In this document: positions 45,610 through 53,230 of the stretch, in pieces
Numbering within the stretch: the first letter of the stretch is position 1
Layout of the letters: every line of letters starts with the position of its first letter
NCBI RefSeq assembly: GCF_000234355.1
Contig: NZ_AGQV01000001.1
Coordinates: 744,001-808,000, forward strand
Length of the DNA: 64,000 nt
Direction of reading: 5' to 3'
Origin: Gluconobacter morbifer G707
Lineage (GTDB): Bacteria > Pseudomonadota > Alphaproteobacteria > Acetobacterales > Acetobacteraceae
Position numbers and translations under genes: made by a program
Notes under the pieces: model-generated
The model's database searches: none
The model's input: only the letters and a program-made list of their open reading frames with translations
What the model was told of the DNA's origin: nothing

Positions 45610-46406
45610 GCTGCGCGACTGCGATCTGAGGCCGGGCGGGCGCCGTCGGGACGGTCCTTGGGTGGGGCGCCCGTCAGGTCCATGACCCAGGGATAACGCT
45701 CGGCTTCCTTGACGTCATAGCCCAGATTAAAGACGTGTCTGCTGCGCTTCCGGTCGCGGCTTTCCTTATAGAAACTGCCGAAAAGCCGGTCCGGCACATA
45801 ATTTGTGATGCCGTAATTGCCGTCTTCGTCGTGAAAGTGGTGCAAGACGTGAAGCTGCTTGATATGCGACACCCATTTCCAGCGCGGCTTGTAGGCCAGA
45901 TGCTGGATGCAATGGAAAAACTCATAGATACAGGTCATCACGAGCGCCATGCACAGGGCAGAGAATGCGCCGCTCCAGCCGCCGATCAGAGCGCCGATGG
46001 GCATGGTTATGATGGCCATGGTGGGGATCGTGTTCAGGGGTGAGCCAAACAGTACATCCAGCAGGTGAGGGTCCTGATGATGGTCAAAATGGATGCGTTT
46101 CCAGAGTGCCGCGGTCCAGTGGTTACGATACAGCCAGCGGCCGTGCAGGATGAAACGGTGGATCAGGTACCAGACGAGTGGGTAGATCACGATCACCGCA
46201 GGAACGGGAATGGTCGTTGCCCAGAAACCGTGGGAGAGACGCAGTGCAGCGAAAGCCGTTGCGGCGATCAGCGCGAAATAAAGCAGAATAGTCGGGTACG
46301 TCAGGTAGGCATACCAGAGCTGCGGCAGGTTCATCTTGCCGAGATCGAAGCTTCGTCCGGTCCGGATCGCCGACATGTTGCCCCACGGGGCCTTGAACTT
46401 GCTCAT
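45606..46406 (-). CDS. Sterol desaturase/fatty acid hydroxylase superfamily protein
   Basis: A 266-residue membrane di-iron enzyme. Histidine boxes are visible in order: HRFILHG (near residues 83-89), HFDHHQDPH (near 107-115), HCIQH (near 164-168) and HVLHHFHDE (near 185-193), set among hydrophobic segments. This is the fatty acid hydroxylase fold used for sphingolipid fatty acid 2-hydroxylation and sterol or carotenoid oxidation. Hydroxylation of a ceramide acyl or long-chain base is the best guess, given the nearby serine-palmitoyltransferase-type gene. It has 4-nt overlaps with lptG and the NTP-transferase gene. Confidence 0.85.
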   Translation of the reverse strand: MSKFKAPWGNMSAIRTGRSFDLGKMNLPQLWYAYLTYPTILLYFALIAATAFAALRLSHGFWATTIPVPAVIVIYPLVWYLIHRFILHGRWLYRNHWTAALWKRIHFDHHQDPHLLDVLFGSPLNTIPTMAIITMPIGALIGGWSGAFSALCMALVMTCIYEFFHCIQHLAYKPRWKWVSHIKQLHVLHHFHDEDGNYGITNYVPDRLFGSFYKESRDRKRSRHVFNLGYDVKEAERYPWVMDLTGAPPKDRPDGARPASDRSRAA

Positions 46407-47512
46407 TTTTCCTCCATCCGCAGGAGCCAGGTCAGTCCCAGAAGAATGCCCAGAACCGGTCCGACCATAACGGCCAGTGGCGCGGTCAGCGTCCCGGCAT
46501 TTCCCATCGCGGAAATCATCCCTTGCAGGATCACGAAACCCATCCCGGCCGCAAGGACATAGACGGGCAGCGGGTTACGAAGTCCTGCCCTGGGAGGGAT
46601 ATAGATCACTGGGAGCGTCAATAGAAGCATTACCGCAATATCTAGTGGCAGGACGAGTGTGCTGAAGAGTGCCATGCGATAGGTAGCGCGCGACAGGCTA
46701 GCCGGTGCACCTTTGTGAAGAATGGCGCTGATCTGGCCTGGTGTTACCGCGGCTCCGCTTTCGGAAAGGATCATGATCGTCGATGGAGTCGCGGGAATAT
46801 CGTAGTTGCTGTCGCCGTTCGTGACCTTCACGAAGGCCTGATCAGCCGACAAGGTCAGATCCTTCGCACCGGTCGGATGCCAGGTGCCGTTGGTATAGGT
46901 AAGGGTGTCGGCATGTTCCGTGCCGATCAGGAGGCCACCCGGATCACGGTGATAGATAGTGACGTCCCGCAGGAATGTTCCGCCCTGCGCGTAGCTGCCG
47001 ATCCGGACCAGTGTCGGCCCTGCCCGGAACCAGAGGACACGTTTTTCCTTGTTGTCCAGTTTATCGGCATCTGGGTCGGTTTTGTTCCACCAGGTGGCAA
47101 GGGCCTTTTCACTGGCGGGCACGACCCAGTATTGGGTGATCATCCCGGCACCACCCATGATCACCACAGAGGGAGCCAGCACTCTGAACAGCATGATGGT
47201 GGACATGCCTGCCGCGCGAAGGGCTGCCATTTCGCTTGAAAGGGTCAGCTGCGTCAGAAGGAACAGGGCCCCCATCATGAAGGCGAGGGGCAGGATGTCG
47301 ATGCTGATGACCGGCAGATGCAGGAGCGAAAACGTCAGAATCCCCCTGATTCCCAGATTGCGATCCAGAATGGGAGTCGTCTGCTCTAGGAGGGCCAGGA
47401 TTTCCATCAGCGCGGCGAGAACGCCGCCACAGATCACGACGCGTCCCAGAAGGGCGCGATTCAGCCATCGCAGGAGAACGAGGCGTGGTGTGTCGCTGGA
47501 GGGTGATGTCAT
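46403..47512 (-). CDS. lptG: LptF/LptG permease family protein (LptG position)
   Basis: A 369-residue YjgP/YjgQ-family inner-membrane permease. Three N-terminal membrane helices (about residues 25-48, 60-85, 108-130) and three C-terminal ones (about 285-305, 315-335, 340-362) flank a periplasmic beta-jellyroll domain (about 140-270). In the canonical system LptFG with LptB extracts LPS to the periplasmic bridge. No lptD, lptB or lptC lies nearby; instead the gene is bound by overlaps to a lipid hydroxylase and glycan enzymes. The pair could thus be a second, specialised lipid exporter or simply a relocated LptFG. Confidence 0.87.
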   Translation of the reverse strand: MTSPSSDTPRLVLLRWLNRALLGRVVICGGVLAALMEILALLEQTTPILDRNLGIRGILTFSLLHLPVISIDILPLAFMMGALFLLTQLTLSSEMAALRAAGMSTIMLFRVLAPSVVIMGGAGMITQYWVVPASEKALATWWNKTDPDADKLDNKEKRVLWFRAGPTLVRIGSYAQGGTFLRDVTIYHRDPGGLLIGTEHADTLTYTNGTWHPTGAKDLTLSADQAFVKVTNGDSNYDIPATPSTIMILSESGAAVTPGQISAILHKGAPASLSRATYRMALFSTLVLPLDIAVMLLLTLPVIYIPPRAGLRNPLPVYVLAAGMGFVILQGMISAMGNAGTLTAPLAVMVGPVLGILLGLTWLLRMEEK

Positions 47513-48666
47513 GACACAGGTCGCCGGATCAGTTTACGCCGCCGCCATGATCCGCGGGAACGACGCAGAAGGGTCGCAAGGCAGCCAATACAGAAAACTG
47601 CTTCCGGCACCCAGATGGCGGCCCAGATCTTCATGCGTCCGGTGGCGGCAAGACTGTGGCCGAATGTCAGAAGCTGGTCGAAGCCGAGAAGAATGACGGC
47701 GACCGTGATCAGCCCCCAGATGGAGCGCCGGCGCCGGCCATTGATGGCCAGTGCGACAGCGAGGGGCGGAATGAAGGGAATGGCAAGCGCACGGGCCAGC
47801 CGGAAGTCCATTTCCGCACGCAGAGTGCGATATTCCATCCCGGGAACGCCATGACGCAGGTCATGGGCCAGTTCGAACTGGGTCAGTTCTCGTGCGTCCG
47901 CCCCACGGGAGCGGAAAGTCGTATCCTTCTGTGGCCGGTCAATGATCCGGACCACATGCTCGAAATGGGTCACGGTCGGCTTGTGGCCCGGTGCTGCGGG
48001 GAAGGGGTCATCCACGATTTCCCCGTTCCACAGGTCAAGGCGCGTGCTGCGGGAGCGTTCGGAGATGGTGAGTGTACCCGTTTTAGCCGTGATGATATGG
48101 GCAACACCGTTCTTGTTCATCTCGCGGATGAAAACCCGGGCAAGCCGGGTTCCGGCATGCGTGACTTTATCTGCCGTCATGACGGCGGAATTTGACGTGG
48201 AAGCGAACATGCCGGCCTGGAGATGGGGGGCCCAGCCGGTATGTTCGGCAAAGTAGAAGCCTGCCCTGTAATCGTAGCGTGCCACGGGCTGGATATAGCC
48301 ATAGAGCAACATGCTGGCGGCGCTGAGCACAAGACCGACCAGCATGAAAGGGCGGGCGATGCGAATCAGGGAAACGCGGGCTGCCTGCAGGGCATCGATC
48401 TCATTGTTGTCGCTCATGCCGCGGATGGTCAGGAAAACCGCGATGCACAGGGCTGCAGGCAGGGCGATGCCAAAGTAATGGGGCAGGAGATCGGTTAGCA
48501 GCGCGATGCAGGTTGCGAGTGAACTGCCTGCCGAGGCCAGATAATCGAACAGGGCAAGCAGGCGTTCCAGCAGAAGAGCGACAAGCATGGCCGCCAATGC
48601 GACGAAGAAGGAAGGCGCCATCTGCCGGAGCAGATAAAGGTCAAGAATCTTCGCCTTCTGCTTCAC
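47509..48666 (-). CDS. lptF: LptF/LptG permease family protein (LptF position)
   Basis: A 385-residue YjgP/YjgQ permease with the same six-helix plus periplasmic-domain layout, including the MSDNNEIDALQAARVS coupling region near residues 85-100. The start is taken as GTG at 48666, which gives a GTGA overlap with the preceding stop and has AAGGA 7 nt upstream; an in-frame GTG at 48690 is the alternative. Its end overlaps lptG by 4 nt. It is second in a six-gene overlapping operon. Confidence 0.87.
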   Translation of the reverse strand: MKQKAKILDLYLLRQMAPSFFVALAAMLVALLLERLLALFDYLASAGSSLATCIALLTDLLPHYFGIALPAALCIAVFLTIRGMSDNNEIDALQAARVSLIRIARPFMLVGLVLSAASMLLYGYIQPVARYDYRAGFYFAEHTGWAPHLQAGMFASTSNSAVMTADKVTHAGTRLARVFIREMNKNGVAHIITAKTGTLTISERSRSTRLDLWNGEIVDDPFPAAPGHKPTVTHFEHVVRIIDRPQKDTTFRSRGADARELTQFELAHDLRHGVPGMEYRTLRAEMDFRLARALAIPFIPPLAVALAINGRRRRSIWGLITVAVILLGFDQLLTFGHSLAATGRMKIWAAIWVPEAVFCIGCLATLLRRSRGSWRRRKLIRRPVS

Positions 48667-49571
48667 GAGCCCATCCTTCCCGGCCGACACCAGGATGCCC
48701 GTTCACTGACGGAGCCATCAACCCGGTGCCGGGACAGGTTTATGCGCCAGCCGGAGCCGTCACGATGAATGGCCAGATGGTTCCAGCAGGCCTGACGCTG
48801 TGGCGTCGTGCTGGTCAAGGAGGCGGAAGCGACGCCCAGGAGCGGGATATCCGTTCCCGGGATGCGGGTCAGGGTTGCGTCATGGGAATGACCGTGCAGT
48901 ACGATTTCCGCTCCCGTCCGCTGGAAAAGATGCGCGACTTCCCGGGAATCCAGCAAGGATTTACGCCAGGGCACCAGTCCACGGCGGGGCGGATGATGAA
49001 TCATCACCACGCGACACAGGCCTTTTTCCCCTAATCTTTCCAGCAGTCGCTCCAAGCGGGTCCTCTGTCGGGCGCCGACGTGGCCACAGGCCATGAAGGG
49101 TGGGGTCGGAATGCCGGAATTGACGCCGACAACCGCGACATCATCATGAATGCGGACATAGGGGAATGTATCGGCTGCCCAAGGCCTCCACTGGGCCAGA
49201 CCCGTGGTTTCCGGCTGTTTTACCATGCAGTCATGATTACCTGGTATGACCATGGCGGGAGCGGGCAGGGTTCTGAGCCAGCGTGCTGCAGAGGCGAATT
49301 CAGCAGGTGTGCCGAAATTGGTCAGATCCCCACTGACGAGAATTCCGTCCACCCCCGTCTGTCCAATATCGCTCACCAGTGCTTCGCAGGTTGCGGCCAG
49401 ATGGACGTGTCTGCGGAATCTTTTCCAGGAAACGAGGCTGAGTGCACGTTTGTTCAGGATTTCCTGCCAGCGGACAGGAGGCGGCGGCAAATGGGGGTCA
49501 GAGATATGAGCCAGCGTGACAACGGACTTGCCCCGCGGAGAGGAAAAATCTGCGGGTTGGTCGTGGGACAT
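48663..49571 (-). CDS. Calcineurin-like metallophosphoesterase
   Basis: A 302-residue metallophosphoesterase. All metal-site motifs are present: DPH in HISDPHLP near residue 25, GDLTNFG near 82-88, GNHDC near 113-117, a central MIHHPP near 196-201 and HGHSH near 231-235. No signal peptide is seen, so it is probably cytosolic. It is the first gene of the operon with lptFG. It may cleave a phospho-lipid or nucleotide intermediate (UDP-2,3-diacylglucosamine pyrophosphatases share this fold), but it does not clearly match LpxH or LpxI. It is divergent from the lipid-kinase gene, 49 nt away. Confidence 0.85.
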   Translation of the reverse strand: MSHDQPADFSSPRGKSVVTLAHISDPHLPPPPVRWQEILNKRALSLVSWKRFRRHVHLAATCEALVSDIGQTGVDGILVSGDLTNFGTPAEFASAARWLRTLPAPAMVIPGNHDCMVKQPETTGLAQWRPWAADTFPYVRIHDDVAVVGVNSGIPTPPFMACGHVGARQRTRLERLLERLGEKGLCRVVMIHHPPRRGLVPWRKSLLDSREVAHLFQRTGAEIVLHGHSHDATLTRIPGTDIPLLGVASASLTSTTPQRQACWNHLAIHRDGSGWRINLSRHRVDGSVSERASWCRPGRMGS

Positions 49572-49620
49572 GAGAGGAACAGGGCCTTGTCAATCTTGGG
49601 GCCAGTCTCAAGGGGAACCC

Positions 49621-50649
49621 ATGTTCTGGCGGGAGCATCATAGCCATGCTAGACCCGCCCGCATAGCACCGAACGTGAGACTGAAGAATCCCCCCATAGT
49701 GCGACTTGCCCTGATCCATAATGCCCGAAGCCGCAAAAATCTGCGCAACGGTTCCGTCTTTGCTGCCGAAGCGGCGGCGTTTCTGGGCGAAAACTTTGTT
49801 CCTTCCGACAGTCGGGAAGGAACAACGGAACACGTTCGCCAGCTCTATGAACGTGGTATCAATACCATAGCGATTGATGGCGGAGATGGCACGGTCAGTA
49901 CGGCGCTGACGGCCATTGCCCGGGCCTATCCTCCTGACCGTCTGCCTGACATCGTGGTGCTGGCGTCCGGCAATACCAATCTGATCGCTGGTGACGTCGG
50001 GTTTGGTCTGCGCGGGCGGGAGGCGCTTCAGCGTCTGCGGCAGGACGTGCCTCTGCGCTCCGGAATGAGAACACCGATCCGTCTGTCCTGGCCGGGCAGC
50101 GACCGTCTGCCAGTTCTGGGGCTGTTTGGCGGATGTTCGGGCTATGCCCGGGCGGTACGGATTGCCCACTCTCCAACGATACTGCGTTTTGCGCCGCACG
50201 ATCTGGCCGTTGGCATCACGCTGCTCAGTACGGTTGTCAGTCTTCTCTTCCGGTCCAGTCGCCGGAAATGGCTCAGCGGGGACGAACTGCGTATCGAAAC
50301 GGGTGGTCATGTCTATGATGGCCGCAGCTTCATGTTCCTGACGACAGGGCTTGCCCGCCTGTCGCACCGGATCTGGCCCTTCTGGGATGCGGAACCGAAT
50401 GTGGAAGGGCTACGTTATCTGGATGTGAGTGCCTATCCTGAAAGTCTGGCCCGGGCCACGATGGCTCTGCTCTGCGGTCGCGCGCCCCGCTGGCTCCGTC
50501 TTCATCCGGATTATGTAAGCGGCCGTACGGATGACATGCTGCTTAGAACGGAAAGTGATTTCGTTCTGGATGGAGAGGTTTTCACGGCTCTTCCCAATGG
50601 TCTCATCCGTCTCGAACGTGCCCCGGCCTTCAGGTTTCTCCATGCCTGA
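49621..50649 (+). CDS. Diacylglycerol kinase catalytic domain protein (lipid kinase)
   Basis: A 342-residue DAGK/YegS/sphingosine-kinase-type enzyme. The nucleotide-binding GGDGT is at residues 87-91, followed by ASGNTNLIA (the family's GTxNxxA-like motif) near 115-123, and a C-terminal DGE near 320. Bacterial ceramide kinases of the Caulobacter sphingolipid pathway belong to this superfamily, and this gene is between the hydroxylase operon and the serine-palmitoyltransferase genes, so ceramide phosphorylation is a reasonable inference. The start at 49621 has AAGGGGAA upstream. It overlaps the next gene by 8 nt. Confidence 0.8.
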   Translation: MFWREHHSHARPARIAPNVRLKNPPIVRLALIHNARSRKNLRNGSVFAAEAAAFLGENFVPSDSREGTTEHVRQLYERGINTIAIDGGDGTVSTALTAIARAYPPDRLPDIVVLASGNTNLIAGDVGFGLRGREALQRLRQDVPLRSGMRTPIRLSWPGSDRLPVLGLFGGCSGYARAVRIAHSPTILRFAPHDLAVGITLLSTVVSLLFRSSRRKWLSGDELRIETGGHVYDGRSFMFLTTGLARLSHRIWPFWDAEPNVEGLRYLDVSAYPESLARATMALLCGRAPRWLRLHPDYVSGRTDDMLLRTESDFVLDGEVFTALPNGLIRLERAPAFRFLHA

Positions 50650-51616
50650 TGCACTCGAACAACGCCTGATTGGTGAGCTGACAACGGCCGTTGATCCGGC
50701 CGTCGTGGCGTTCGCGCACAACCTGGCCCAGTCCATGCCGGCGCCTCCGCTGGGTGTTCTGTTCTATGGCTCCATGCTTCGGTCAGCTGATCCTGACGGG
50801 ATTCTCGATTTTTATATCATCACGGAGACGGCACGGGATTTTCCGGGCGGTTTTCTGGCCCGAGCTGCCAATCGCCTGCTACCTCCCAATGTCCGTTACG
50901 CGGAGTTCACAGCGTCCGATAACCGTATCCTGCGGGCCAAGATTGCGATTTTGTCCCGAGCTCAGTTTGCAGCGCGAACCAGTCTGGCGTCACTGGACAC
51001 CACGCTCTGGGCACGTTTCTGTCAGCCGGCTCGGCTGATCTGGGTCAGAGGGCCGGAAGCCGCTGATGCACTGCTCGACCTGATTGCGCGCTGTGTAACC
51101 ACGGCAGCCTGCTGGAGCGCCTTGCTTGGAGAGCCGCGCATGACGGCGCTCGGTTTCTGGCGGACGCTTTTTGCCCAGACCTATGCCTCTGAACTTCGTG
51201 TCGAAAAAAAAGGCAGGGGAAACAGTCTATTACAAGGACAGGAGGCGCGTTACGCTGCGCTGCTGGCCCTTGGATGGGCGAGGGCACATCTTCAGTTTTC
51301 CGCAGACGGACAGCTGTTGGAACCCGTGATTCCACGGGAACTGCGTCTGAAAGCGGTACAGCGCTGGCAGCTTGTCCGGCGAACGGGTCAGCCGCGGAAT
51401 GTCATGCGGTTGCTGAAAGGAGCCTTCACATTTGAAAACGGCGCGTCTTACCTCGCCTGGAAAATCAGGCGGCATACCGGTTTTGATCTGAGGCTCTCAG
51501 CGTTTGAACAACGTCATCCGCTTCTGATGCTGCCTGCGCTTCTCTGGCGGGCACGGAAGCTCTGGAACCGCCCTCAGGATGGTATGGTTCCAGAAAAGAA
51601 AAACGGGACACAATAG
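50642..51616 (+). CDS. Nucleotidyltransferase-like protein coupled to the lipid kinase
   Basis: A 324-residue protein. The region near residues 37-55 (LFYGSMLRSADPDGILDFYI) resembles the Gly-Ser...Asp-x-Asp/Tyr start of polymerase-beta-type nucleotidyltransferases. The rest is helical and basic toward the C-terminus, with no membrane segment. The start inside the kinase stop region (8-nt overlap) implies a joint function, perhaps activating or modifying a phosphorylated lipid. No confident family assignment. A strong bidirectional terminator follows its stop. Confidence 0.6.
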   Translation: MPDALEQRLIGELTTAVDPAVVAFAHNLAQSMPAPPLGVLFYGSMLRSADPDGILDFYIITETARDFPGGFLARAANRLLPPNVRYAEFTASDNRILRAKIAILSRAQFAARTSLASLDTTLWARFCQPARLIWVRGPEAADALLDLIARCVTTAACWSALLGEPRMTALGFWRTLFAQTYASELRVEKKGRGNSLLQGQEARYAALLALGWARAHLQFSADGQLLEPVIPRELRLKAVQRWQLVRRTGQPRNVMRLLKGAFTFENGASYLAWKIRRHTGFDLRLSAFEQRHPLLMLPALLWRARKLWNRPQDGMVPEKKNGTQ

Positions 51617-51653
51617 AAAAGCGCCGGACAGACCAGCCTGTCCGGCGCTTTTC
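51616..51653. terminator. Strong bidirectional terminator
   Basis: A perfect 16-bp stem (51616-51631 with 51638-51653) with a 6-nt loop, four A residues at one base and four T at the other. It lies between the converging nucleotidyltransferase-like and serine-palmitoyltransferase-type genes and can end both transcripts. Confidence 0.93.
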
Positions 51654-51670
51654 TTGCATCGAGTAGAAAA

Positions 51671-52864
51671 TCAGAGCCCGAATTCTCTGGCCAGTTTGCC
51701 AAACACGTCAACGGCCTGATCAATTTCCCGTGCTGAATGCGCTGCCATGACCGAACAACGCAAAAGAGGCCTGTTATCAGGCGTGGCCGGGGGAAGGGAG
51801 AGGTTGACGTAAACCCCATGCTCCAGGAGGGCGTTCCAGAATGCGACGGCCTGTTCAACGGTTTCAAGCGTGACAGCCACAACCGGAGAAACGTGGGAAC
51901 CTGTGCTGAGACCTGCGTCCTGCAATCCCTTGTGAAGCCTTGCGGAATTTTCCTGAAGGCGTGTCCTCAGTTCGGGATGTGCCTCCATTTCATCCAGCGC
52001 AGCAAGGGTTGCTGCGATGATCTCGGGAGGCAGCGAAGCCGTGAACATATAGGGCCGGGAGCACAGACGCATGAGGTTCACGCCATCATGGTCCGTAACG
52101 CAGTATCCTCCGACCGTACCCAGGGATTTGGAGAAGGTGCCGACCACGAAATCGATCCCGTCCTCGCAGCCCTGAAGCTCAGCAACACCACGGCCATGCT
52201 TACCCAGAACCCCGAAGGAGTGGGCTTCATCGGCCATCAGATAAGCACCATGGCGCTTCTTGATGTCGACGAATTTGTCCAGCGGGGCGACATTCCCCGT
52301 CATGGAATAGATACCTTCGGCGATGATGAGTTTGGCGCCCTGATGATCTTTGACGCGGCTCAGACGCTTTTCCAGGTCGGCAGGATCATTGTGACGAAAG
52401 CGGATGACCTGTGCTCCGGAGAGCTTGGCGCCGTCATAGATGCTGGCGTGGCTGTCTGCATCCAGGAAAAGGATGTCATTTTTGTTCACGAGGGCGGAGA
52501 TGGTACCCAGATTGGCCTGATAGCCGGTCGAGAACACCATGCAGTGCTTGCGATGGAAAACCTGTGCCAGGCGCTGTTCAAGCTGCTTGTGCAGGCCGAA
52601 CGTACCATTGGCGATCCGTGAGCCGGTTGTACCGACACCCATGGTGCGCGCCGTTTCGATGGCGGCATCCGCAGCGTGTTTCGACTGGCTCAGGCCAAGA
52701 TAGTTGTTCGTTCCGAACAGGAGCGTCTCACGTCCTTCAATGATGCCGACAGTAGCCGACAGGGGATGGTCAATGACGACTTCGAATGGATTGCGCGGGA
52801 AATGCGCGGTCAGCCCGTCATAAGCTGCACGCAACGCGGCATGCTTGGCGAAAATGTCAGTCAC
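51671..52864 (-). CDS. spt: Serine palmitoyltransferase-type alpha-oxoamine synthase
   Basis: A 397-residue fold-type I PLP enzyme of the alpha-oxoamine synthase family. It has the substrate-loop GVGTTGSRIANGTFGLH (about residues 76-92), H139 in DADSHASIYDG, DEAHS at 212-216 and the PLP lysine K246 in GTFSKSLG. The choices within the family are serine palmitoyltransferase, KBL, BioF and ALA synthase. The overlapping dedicated ACP gene and nearby acyl-AMP ligase strongly favour SPT, which makes 3-ketosphinganine, as in Caulobacter and Sphingomonas. Start and ACP stop overlap by 4 nt. Confidence 0.87.
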   Translation of the reverse strand: MTDIFAKHAALRAAYDGLTAHFPRNPFEVVIDHPLSATVGIIEGRETLLFGTNNYLGLSQSKHAADAAIETARTMGVGTTGSRIANGTFGLHKQLEQRLAQVFHRKHCMVFSTGYQANLGTISALVNKNDILFLDADSHASIYDGAKLSGAQVIRFRHNDPADLEKRLSRVKDHQGAKLIIAEGIYSMTGNVAPLDKFVDIKKRHGAYLMADEAHSFGVLGKHGRGVAELQGCEDGIDFVVGTFSKSLGTVGGYCVTDHDGVNLMRLCSRPYMFTASLPPEIIAATLAALDEMEAHPELRTRLQENSARLHKGLQDAGLSTGSHVSPVVAVTLETVEQAVAFWNALLEHGVYVNLSLPPATPDNRPLLRCSVMAAHSAREIDQAVDVFGKLAREFGL

Positions 52865-53115
52865 GCCTGGTTGGCTTTCAGCGTATGCAGGCAGACGGCC
52901 AGATCATTGATCGTCCGGATATCAGCCAGTTTGTCGAGCGGGACCGAAACGTCAAGTTCGTCTTCGATTTCCATGACGAAATTCATGACGGCAAGGCTGT
53001 CGAATGCCAGATCTTCGACGATCTTGCTGTTGCCATCGATGTCCCGGGGAACTTTCGGATTGGCAAGCAACTTGTCGATGATCATCTGCGAAATGGCGGC
53101 GACACTGTCAGTCAT
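52861..53115 (-). CDS. Dedicated acyl carrier protein for SPT
   Basis: An 84-residue ACP with phosphopantetheine Ser40 in LAFDSLAVMNFVMEIEDEL. It differs clearly from the primary acpP in this window and is 4 nt overlapped with the SPT gene. This matches the AcpR-type carrier that delivers the acyl chain to bacterial serine palmitoyltransferase. The acyl-AMP ligase gene upstream on the same strand is the likely loading enzyme. Confidence 0.9.
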   Translation of the reverse strand: MTDSVAAISQMIIDKLLANPKVPRDIDGNSKIVEDLAFDSLAVMNFVMEIEDELDVSVPLDKLADIRTINDLAVCLHTLKANQA

Positions 53116-53181
53116 GAATTGGGCTCTCGGTCTCTTGAACTGTTGGGGCGGCCTTATGCGCCAAACTGCGCAGGACTGCCA

Positions 53182-53213
53182 CCCGTTCCTGCATCTAAAC
53201 TTGCAGGAACGGG
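53182..53213. repeat. Intercistronic hairpin between the ligase and ACP genes
   Basis: A perfect 12-bp inverted repeat (53182-53193 with 53202-53213) with an 8-nt loop lies in the 115-nt gap between the acyl-AMP ligase stop and the ACP start. There is no T-run on the minus strand, so it is more likely an mRNA-stabilising or processing element, or an attenuator, than a simple terminator. Confidence 0.6.
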
Positions 53214-53230
53214 CATACGGTATCGGATTG

